DNA from: a virus
Reading direction: 5' to 3' (one strand)
DNA length: 36,432 bases
IMG/VR virus record: IMGVR_UViG_3300005939_000021
Location: 1-36,432 of that record
In this document: positions 31,561 through 36,432 of the stretch, piece by piece
Layout: each line of letters begins with the position of its first letter
How positions within the stretch are numbered: position 1 is the stretch's first letter
Made by a program: the position numbers and the translations under genes
Notes under the pieces: generated by a model
Databases searched by the model: none
Told to the model about the DNA's origin: nothing
What the model saw: only the letters and a program-made list of their open reading frames with translations

Positions 31561-32625
31561 AAAAGCAAATGATTTAATATTTATGGCAGCATTAACATCT
31601 CTATCAAGAACAGAATTACATTTAGGACAAGTCCATTCTCTGTCTTTAAGTGTAAGTTCTTTGTTGATGTATCCACAGACACTACAACACTTTGATGATG
31701 GGGCAAAACGACCTATTCTTAGGATGTTTTTACCATACCAGTCAGCCTTGTATTCTAACATAGTTACAAAAGTTGACCAGCTTACGTCTGAAATTGCTTG
31801 TGCTAAATTGTGGTTTTTAACCATGCCCGCCACATTCAAATCCTCTAAGCAAATTGTTTGGTTCTCACGAATTAGCTTAATAGATGTTTTGTGTAGAAAA
31901 TCTTTGCGTTTGTTGACTACTTTTTCATGTAGTAAGGCAAGACGTTGTTTTGTTCTCTTGCCTTTGTTCTTTGAATATTTACGCTGTACATATTTTAATT
32001 TACTTTGTGCTTTACGAAGGTTTTTAGGATTTTCAATTACTTCTCCATCAGATGTAATAGCAAAATCTTTAATGCCTAAATCAATACCAATAGTAGTGCT
32101 TTTATTGATTGTTGCTTTTTGTGGAATAACTTCATTTGTGTCAACCAATATTGAAGCAAAATACTTTCCTGTTGGAGTAACGCTAATAGTAGCACTTTTT
32201 ATAGTTCCTTTAATTGGTCGATGCAAAACAATATCAATACCCTCCTTAAACTTAGGAATTACTAACAAGTTATTTTCAACTATCACATTTTGTGGTACTG
32301 AAAATGATTGTCTGCCTTTGTGTTTTGATTTGAATTTAGGAAAACCAGAGCCTTTAAAAAACTTCTTAAAAGCAATATCCATATTCTGTATAGATTGCTG
32401 TAAGGATTGGCTGTTTACTTCCTTCAACCACTCACATTCCTTTTTAAGTTCAGGAAGTTGTTTGATTAAATCGAAAGGTGAAAAGTTGTGTTTAGAGCCT
32501 AAATATGCACTGTTTTTTGTTTCGAGAGCTAAATTATATACGAATCTACTACTGCCAATATGTTTGACAATTAACTCTTTTTGTGAGTTATTAGGATATA
32601 TTCGATATTTTAATCCTTTAAGCAT
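31450..32625 (-). CDS. tnpB: TnpB, RNA-guided nuclease of IS200/IS605 element
   Basis: 391 residues from the ATG at 32625 (MLKGLKYRIYPN is the usual start; ATG at 32634 adds three). Split RuvC domain: Asp182 (IGIDLGIKDFA), Glu261 (ICLEDLNV) and Asp343 (LDRDVNAAIN), with a zinc finger at Cys314, Cys317, Cys333 and Cys336. All catalytic residues are present, so cleavage activity is expected. TnpB uses the RNA from its own 3' end to cut sites next to a motif and helps keep the transposon in place. Stop at 31450-31452 is next to the element end. Confidence 0.95.
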   Translation of the reverse strand: MLKGLKYRIYPNNSQKELIVKHIGSSRFVYNLALETKNSAYLGSKHNFSPFDLIKQLPELKKECEWLKEVNSQSLQQSIQNMDIAFKKFFKGSGFPKFKSKHKGRQSFSVPQNVIVENNLLVIPKFKEGIDIVLHRPIKGTIKSATISVTPTGKYFASILVDTNEVIPQKATINKSTTIGIDLGIKDFAITSDGEVIENPKNLRKAQSKLKYVQRKYSKNKGKRTKQRLALLHEKVVNKRKDFLHKTSIKLIRENQTICLEDLNVAGMVKNHNLAQAISDVSWSTFVTMLEYKADWYGKNILRIGRFAPSSKCCSVCGYINKELTLKDREWTCPKCNSVLDRDVNAAINIKSFAFKNHLSGEHTLKNQNELPRLRGVLTSEAHPIASGVGG

Positions 32626-32717
32626 ACCTAACATAATACAAAAATCATACCAATTTATACAAAACAGATATATTGTCAAAAATATTAAAAATGTAAGTGT
32701 AAAGGAGTCGCTTACAT

Positions 32718-32743
32718 CCCATCAAGCCTTCGGCATCAATGGG
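32718..32743 (-). repeat. Left-end hairpin of TnpB element
   Basis: Subterminal hairpin, outer stem CCCAT/ATGGG and inner stem GCC/GGC with a TTC (plus strand) loop. GGAG at 32704 and CTCC at 32751 can extend it. Typical recognition structure for a Y1 transposase. Confidence 0.7.
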
Positions 32744-32774
32744 TTTTACGCTCCATTTATAAATTAATCCGGTT

Positions 32775-32807
32775 TTGTAATTCGTATCGTTTTTATTCTT
32801 ATCTTTA
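32775..32807 (+). promoter_or_regulatory. Promoter for replication operon
   Basis: TTG (32775-32777), 22-base spacer, TATCTTTA (32800-32807). The same -7 octamer occurs at 3926. It lies just outside the TnpB insertion and 117 bases before the initiator gene, with a leader peptide and a hairpin between. Confidence 0.5.
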
Positions 32808-32838
32808 CCTCGATAGTAAAACCTTAAACGAGAGATTC

Positions 32839-32931
32839 ATGAAAATATTAGCCTTAGTAACTAGCAAGCCCACCTCTCGGGGGACTATCCTTATTAGTGA
32901 ACAGGCTTTTTTATTTTCACATTATGAGTAA
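32839..32931 (+). CDS. Possible 30-residue leader peptide
   Basis: ATG at 32839 reads MKILALVTSKPTSRGTILIS and on to TAA at 32929-32931, overlapping the initiator start by eight bases. AAGCC at 32866-32870 can pair with GGCTT at 32904-32908, just before six Ts, so it spans a possible attenuator. No codon run (such as repeated amino acids) is seen. Confidence 0.35.
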   Translation: MKILALVTSKPTSRGTILISEQAFLFSHYE

Positions 32932-33700
32932 TACATTTATTTTATTATCCAGGTCTTTAATTGAAAGCGAAGTTTTTGCTTCACAGAAACTTTTAAAAAT
33001 ATGGATATGGTGCTTATTAAAAGCAAATTTCAAAACTAAATTTGTACCTGTAAAAATTGGTAAGGGTGAAAAATCAGTTAAGATCAAAAGAGGGGAGTTT
33101 TTATTTGGTAGGTTCAAAGCAGAAGATGAGTTGTTTATTGACGGCTCAACCATATACAAATTGATAAAAAAACTTGAAGAAATGGGTAATATATCAATAC
33201 AAAGTAGCAACCATTATTCTATTATAACTATTTGTAATTATGACACTTACCAAGATGGGAACAACTACAAAGTAGCAGCCGATGAGCAGCCAAGTAGCAG
33301 CCAAGTAGCAGCCGATGAGCAGCCAAGTAGCACAACTAAGAAGGAGAATAAAGAGAATAAAGATAAAAAATACAAGGCGTTTATTTCTTTATTTAACGAA
33401 ATAACAAATAGAAAATTCAAAGGTTCTGATAAAGTTGAGGGGCAATTTAATGCAAGGCTTTTAGAAGGTAATCACTATTCTGATTTCAAAACAGCAATTA
33501 CAAACGCAAGAAATTCTAAACACCTAAAGGAAAACCCGGAATATTTAACACCTGAATATATTACCAGACCTAATAAGCTTGACCAATGGATTAATGCAAA
33601 ACCTGAAAAGAAAGTGATTAAAAAACAAGAGGGCAACCCTAATTCTATATTTCCAACCTTAGAGGAATTTGCAGCCAAAGGGATAACATTTGATGACTAA
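32924..33700 (+). CDS. Phage replication initiator (replisome organiser)
   Basis: 258 residues from ATG 32924; a GTG at 32897 is also in frame but would overlap the leader hairpin. N-terminal winged helix (SLIESEVFASQKLLKIWIWC, then RGEFLFGRFKAEDELFIDGS and TIYKLIKKLEEMGNISIQ) is the phage replisome-organiser type. A repetitive linker (residues 116-138, with VAADEQPSS twice) is coded by an 11-bp iteron array. The C-terminus (SDKVEGQFNARLLEGNHYSD and TPEYITRPNKLDQWIN) is the conserved phage C-terminal domain seen in such proteins. It would bind the array and recruit the helicase encoded downstream. Confidence 0.8.
   Translation: MSNTFILLSRSLIESEVFASQKLLKIWIWCLLKANFKTKFVPVKIGKGEKSVKIKRGEFLFGRFKAEDELFIDGSTIYKLIKKLEEMGNISIQSSNHYSIITICNYDTYQDGNNYKVAADEQPSSSQVAADEQPSSTTKKENKENKDKKYKAFISLFNEITNRKFKGSDKVEGQFNARLLEGNHYSDFKTAITNARNSKHLKENPEYLTPEYITRPNKLDQWINAKPEKKVIKKQEGNPNSIFPTLEEFAAKGITFDD
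33270..33335 (+). repeat. Six tandem 11-bp iterons, candidate replication origin
   Basis: Six adjacent 11-mers: AAGTAGCAGCC, GATGAGCAGCC, AAGTAGCAGCC, AAGTAGCAGCC, GATGAGCAGCC and AAGTAGCACAA. The period is exactly 11 bases (one helical turn), within the linker of the initiator gene. The next 100 bases are AT-rich (AAAGAGAATAAAGATAAAAA), as expected of a DNA-unwinding element. This matches the lambda origin layout within gene O. Confidence 0.75.
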
Positions 33701-33711
33701 AAAATAAAGAT

Positions 33712-33942
33712 ATGAAATACATGAAAGAAGCTAAAGAATATGGATGGGTTGTTATAAATCAAAATAATCCAAACTTGCCAGATACTGACATTGTATATGA
33801 TAAAACGTTTTCAAGAATAAAGAGGGACGCTATACATGAGTTTACTAAAAATAACGATTTTAATTGGCGGTACTGGTATAGTAAATGTAATTTCAGATGT
33901 GTAAGGGCAACGAGAACAATAAATATGAATATAGATGCTTGA
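33712..33942 (+). CDS. Small hypothetical protein
   Basis: 76 residues with an aromatic and basic central part (NDFNWRYWYSKCNFRCVRA, about residues 48-66). Its N-terminal segment (AKEYGWVVINQNNPN) and the W-x-YWYSK-x-x-x-CV form recall a small family of phage hypothetical proteins that read as a GWVV-like start plus an RCVRV-like end. It sits between initiator and helicase genes and its stop overlaps the next start (ATG 33935). Function unknown. Confidence 0.6.
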   Translation: MKYMKEAKEYGWVVINQNNPNLPDTDIVYDKTFSRIKRDAIHEFTKNNDFNWRYWYSKCNFRCVRATRTINMNIDA

Positions 33943-34222
33943 CAAACTAACAACCCGACTAAGCCACGCCTTCAGGGGCCTGAATGAAGTCAAAACAGAC
34001 GAGCAAGGTAAGAAGCTGATACTAGATGCAAAGAAGTCTATGCGGGAGGTATGGACACACAGGGAGGCATATATCGATAAATTAGAATACGATAATATGC
34101 AGATGGGATTTGCATTACACAAGCAGGATCAGAGGGAATTTGAATTTGATTTACTAAAAAGAGCATTAAAAAATACGGTTGCGATAGATGAACTAGAAAC
34201 TAAAATCAATGGATCAAGTTAA
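33935..34222 (+). CDS. Helical hypothetical protein, replication cluster
   Basis: 95 residues, almost entirely helical and charged, with Arg/Asp/Lys heptad-like spacing (GKKLILDAKKSMREVW, YIDKLEYDNMQMG, FEFDLLKRALKNTV). It overlaps the gene before by eight bases and the helicase gene by 14. Located where lambda-like genomes have helicase-loading or accessory factors, it may be a loader or adaptor, but no motif proves it. Confidence 0.55.
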   Translation: MLDKLTTRLSHAFRGLNEVKTDEQGKKLILDAKKSMREVWTHREAYIDKLEYDNMQMGFALHKQDQREFEFDLLKRALKNTVAIDELETKINGSS

Positions 34223-35141
34223 AGACGTAATTTATTTGGATGATTGCCGGGCCTCTATGCTGGAGGGTTTCCGCAATGGCTATCAGCCAGGAGAAACAAC
34301 ACACTTCAAAGATATTAACGGACATTATTCACTATTAAGAGGCGATGTTACGTTATTCGGTGGTATCGGAAATCATGGAAAATCTACATTTTACGTGCAA
34401 CTGGCAGCCCTTAGGGCGCTAAACAATAAAGAAAAATTTGCAGTATTTTCACCAGAAATGCACCCGCCTGACTACTTTTATAACGATGTTATTCACATGA
34501 TAACGGGGACGTATCCAGCAAAAGGTGCAACGGATGAGGGCGAATATGTCCGACAAATGAACTGGGTAAAGGAAAGGTTCTTTTATATTTTTCCTGAAGA
34601 TGAAAGCCCAACGCCAGACTATATTAATTCACGCTTTGAACAGGTTATAAAAGTGCATGGTGTGGACGGTGTTTGTGTTGATCCGTTCAATCAATTAGTG
34701 AATGATTGGCATACCTCAGGCAGGGATGACAGATATATCAGTACATTTCTTCAGACAGCCAAGCGATTTGCACAGAAGCAGAATGTTTATTATCATATTC
34801 TGGTACATCCAAAAGGGAATATCAGTACCGATGATGCTGGGGATCTTAAATGTCCTAATGTGTTTAATCTTGCTGGAGGTGCTATGTGGAGTAATCATGC
34901 GGATAATATAATCTTCATTCACAGGCCGCATAAATTGACTGATCAGCATAATATGGATTCGCTGATCAGTATTGCTAAGATTAAGAAGCAGAAAATTGTA
35001 GGTATCCCGGATGATATTCCATTGACATTCAATCGCAGCACAAACCGATATTCAGATAAATATGGAAGCCCATTTACAAAAGATTACGGATTGACATCCC
35101 CGGCAAAGGAATTATTTGAGGTGGATAAAGACCCGTTTTAG
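34209..35141 (+). CDS. DnaB-like replicative helicase (RecA fold)
   Basis: 310 residues, lacking the N-terminal primase-binding domain of full DnaB. Walker A GGIGNHGKST (51-60), Walker B-like segment VDGVCVDPFNQL with Asp158, a FSPEMHP motif (near residue 80) and HILVHPKG followed by SNHADNIIFIHRP in the sensor region, as in SF4 helicases. It would unwind the fork at the in-gene origin. The 310-residue length is short, so it may act as a hexamer without its own loader domain. Start overlaps the previous gene by 14 bases. Confidence 0.85.
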   Translation: MDQVKDVIYLDDCRASMLEGFRNGYQPGETTHFKDINGHYSLLRGDVTLFGGIGNHGKSTFYVQLAALRALNNKEKFAVFSPEMHPPDYFYNDVIHMITGTYPAKGATDEGEYVRQMNWVKERFFYIFPEDESPTPDYINSRFEQVIKVHGVDGVCVDPFNQLVNDWHTSGRDDRYISTFLQTAKRFAQKQNVYYHILVHPKGNISTDDAGDLKCPNVFNLAGGAMWSNHADNIIFIHRPHKLTDQHNMDSLISIAKIKKQKIVGIPDDIPLTFNRSTNRYSDKYGSPFTKDYGLTSPAKELFEVDKDPF

Positions 35142-35172
35142 ATAGCGGTGGTTATAAGATTAAGCGATAGCG

Positions 35173-35195
35173 ACCCCTTTTCCGGGGTTAATTTT
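35173..35195 (+). terminator. Intrinsic terminator after helicase gene
   Basis: ACCCC (35173-35177) and GGGGT (35184-35188) form a 5-bp stem with a TTTTCC loop, followed by TAATTTTAT. It is 32 bases after the helicase stop. Short but GC-rich and T-rich after; moderate confidence. Confidence 0.6.
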
Positions 35196-35244
35196 ATAAC
35201 GTGTTGTGTGCCTGGTGCGAAATTAACCTACAAAATTTGATTAA

Positions 35245-35895
35245 ATGAACGAATGTAAAAAAGAAAAAAGGGGAGGGGTTTGTTTTTATAATTGTGATAA
35301 TATAGAGTTTATGAAAACTAAACCTGATAATTATTATGACCTTGCGATAGCTGACCCGCCTTATGGAATTGGAGCGGCTAAAAGAAAAAGCTATTTCTCA
35401 GGTAACGCAAAAGAATACATTGTAAAAGATTGGGATAGTGCAATCCCAACTCTTGAATATTTCGAGCAGCTTTTTAGGGTTAGTAAAAATCAAATTATTT
35501 GGGGTGGTAATTATTTTATAGAATATTTACATAGCTCGAAGTGTTGGGTTGTATGGGATAAAATTAACGGTAATAATGATATGCCGGATTGTGAATTAGC
35601 TTGGACTAGTTTTGAAAAAAAGATGTTATTATTTAAAATGCACCATTTTAGTAAAGACATTAAGATAAAAAGAATACACCAAACTCAAAAGCCAGTAAAG
35701 TTGTATAGGTGGTTATTGCAACAGTTTGCGGAAACGGACATGCAAATATTAGACACGCACGGAGGAAGCCTCACGAATGCAATTGCTTGTGATATAGAGG
35801 GCTTTAGCCTTGATATAATAGAAATAGATACGGAATACTTTACCGACGGCTTAAACGCCTTTGATGAGTACAAACGCCAACTCAAACTATTTTGA
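35245..35895 (+). CDS. DNA methyltransferase (N4/N6, class beta type)
   Basis: 216 residues. DPPY at residues 37-40 (motif IV), then IIWGGNYFIEYL and, near the C-terminus, HQTQKPVKLYRWLLQQFAE followed by motif I-type D170-THGGS and ITEYF-like ends (EIDTEYF). The order motif IV then motif I fits the beta class. D-T-H-G-G-S replaces the common F-G-G-S-G-T in motif I, a variant seen in phage methylases. No restriction gene accompanies it, so it is an orphan that may shield phage DNA from host restriction. Target base and site cannot be read from sequence. Confidence 0.85.
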   Translation: MNECKKEKRGGVCFYNCDNIEFMKTKPDNYYDLAIADPPYGIGAAKRKSYFSGNAKEYIVKDWDSAIPTLEYFEQLFRVSKNQIIWGGNYFIEYLHSSKCWVVWDKINGNNDMPDCELAWTSFEKKMLLFKMHHFSKDIKIKRIHQTQKPVKLYRWLLQQFAETDMQILDTHGGSLTNAIACDIEGFSLDIIEIDTEYFTDGLNAFDEYKRQLKLF

Positions 35896-35986
35896 AAAAA
35901 TAGAAGTGCGGTGGCTTTTCTTTTTGGTCAAATTAGTACAAACTTGATTAAAAGAACTGAACTAAGCACTTGCATACAACTCACAA

Positions 35987-36016
35987 GCTATGGCACGTTT
36001 TAATATGCCATGTAGC
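35987..36016 (+). promoter_or_regulatory. Inverted repeat in intergenic region
   Basis: GCTA-TGGCA pairs with TGCCA-TG-TAGC (ATGGCA/TGCCAT core, two-base bulge) within the 169-base gap after the methyltransferase. No T run follows. Could be an operator or weak hairpin; the rest of the gap shows no gene and no clear promoter. Confidence 0.35.
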
Positions 36017-36064
36017 AACAGTTATCGAATGATTTTAATTACTTTTCGTTGATTATAATTTTAA

Positions 36065-36253
36065 ATGAAACTAATAACAACACTTCAGGAGCTAAAGCAA
36101 TGCGATTCCATTCTAATGGGATATGGTAAGAAGCGAAGATTTAATATCAAAGAACAATTTGAGTATTATAAATCCAGAACAGAAGAAGAAAAACAGGAGT
36201 ATAAAAGATTCTGGGAGTACTGTATAGAAGAGCAAATAATATACGTAGACTAA
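36065..36253 (+). CDS. Small hypothetical protein
   Basis: 62 residues, highly charged and helical (KKRRFNIKEQFEYYKSRTEE, then EEQIIYVD). It follows TTTTAA-ATG. No motif recognised; acidic end with RFWEYCIEEQ. Coding is supported by composition and same-strand placement. Confidence 0.5.
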   Translation: MKLITTLQELKQCDSILMGYGKKRRFNIKEQFEYYKSRTEEEKQEYKRFWEYCIEEQIIYVD

Positions 36254-36265
36254 ATATTTAGAATT

Positions 36266-36432
36266 ATGCTAGAAGATAAATTTGTATCAGCACATCAATG
36301 CATTGAATGGCTAAAGAACCAGGAGCAAACAATAGAATGCATCAGAACAGTTGATATGCTCGAAACAATTATTGAACACTATGATCGAGCTGGAAACAAA
36401 AGGCAAAAAGGATTCTTCGTTCTTGTTGCGAT
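36266..36432 (+). CDS. Hypothetical protein, runs off the window
   Basis: The frame from ATG 36266 is open to the last base: 55 residues (MLEDKFVSAHQCIEWLKNQE at the start). It is mostly helical and charged. If the window ends were joined, the next codons at the window's beginning (ATT, TTG, TGA) would close it after 57 residues. Partial on present evidence. Confidence 0.5.
   Translation, partial: MLEDKFVSAHQCIEWLKNQEQTIECIRTVDMLETIIEHYDRAGNKRQKGFFVLVA

Larger units (their letters stand above)
31449..32757 (-). mobile_element. TnpB-only IS200/IS605-type insertion
   Basis: Contains tnpB on the minus strand. Right-end structure at 31453-31481 is a strong GC-rich hairpin (CCCACCCACGCC / GGCGATGGGATGGG). 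Left-end structure at 32718-32743 is CCCAT...ATGGG with an inner GCC/GGC. No tnpA gene is present, so it depends on transposase elsewhere. Outer ends are not fixed at base level; the subterminal hairpins are the only firm limits. These elements leave no target duplication. Both phage flanks continue in the usual phage style. Confidence 0.75.

Noticed and set aside
31583-32767. A 394-codon open frame on the + strand opposite tnpB
   Set aside because: It is the antisense shadow of tnpB: hydrophobic, without motifs, and it spans both the gene and the element's left end. The tnpB frame has all family residues.
33270-33335. CRISPR-like repeats
   Set aside because: The units are 11 bases and abut with no spacers. 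They are within a coding frame, and no cas gene is present.
1-36432. Integrase, CI-like repressor or other lysogeny genes
   Set aside because: No Tyr or Ser recombinase signature or repressor-protease pair was seen on either strand. The excisionase-like HTH alone is not enough to call the phage temperate.

Overview
The window looks like most or all of a tailed-phage (siphovirus-type) genome from a host in the phylum Bacteroidota. Four things point there. The promoters read TTG, 20-22 bases, then TAnnTTTG or TAnnTTTA, the class used by Bacteroidota. Start codons follow A-rich sequence and usually lack a Shine-Dalgarno motif. The exported proteins carry short signal peptides ending in FAQ, FGQ or FSQ. 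The proteins belong to Bacteroidota phage types. All recognisable phage genes lie on the + strand. The only minus-strand gene is a transposon passenger.

Layout. (1) 1-3830 holds small accessory genes: an HNH nuclease, a VRR-NUC nuclease behind a promoter with a tRNA-like element in its leader, small Cys-rich or membrane proteins, and one of two paralogous small genes that bracket the terminase small subunit. (2) 3900-14620 is packaging and head: small and large terminase, a portal with a DnaJ-like CxxCxGxG insertion, a probable scaffold, a probable major capsid protein, connector/completion candidates and a probable tail tube protein. (3) 14618-24733 is tail: a 1067-residue tape measure, tail-tip proteins, a fibre with YadA-like head repeats, and a lectin-like protein. 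(4) 24730-26723 is lysis: membrane/holin candidates, an M15-type peptidase endolysin and a spanin-like protein. (5) 27036-31448 is an early recombination operon: ERF annealing protein, YqaJ-like exonuclease, YopX-like protein, SSB and an excisionase-like HTH protein. (6) 31449-32757 is a TnpB-only IS200/IS605-type insertion. (7) 32775-36432 is replication: an initiator with six 11-bp iterons inside its gene (lambda O-like), a DnaB-like helicase, and an orphan DNA methyltransferase.

How it works together (inference). The initiator would bind its own in-gene iterons and load the helicase; no polymerase or primase is encoded, so the host would finish replication. ERF, exonuclease and SSB would recombine or repair ends. 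Terminase and portal package the DNA, and late proteins lyse the cell. No integrase or CI-type repressor was seen, so temperate or virulent lifestyle stays open. The excisionase-like gene and tRNA-like sequence hint at possible integration ancestry.
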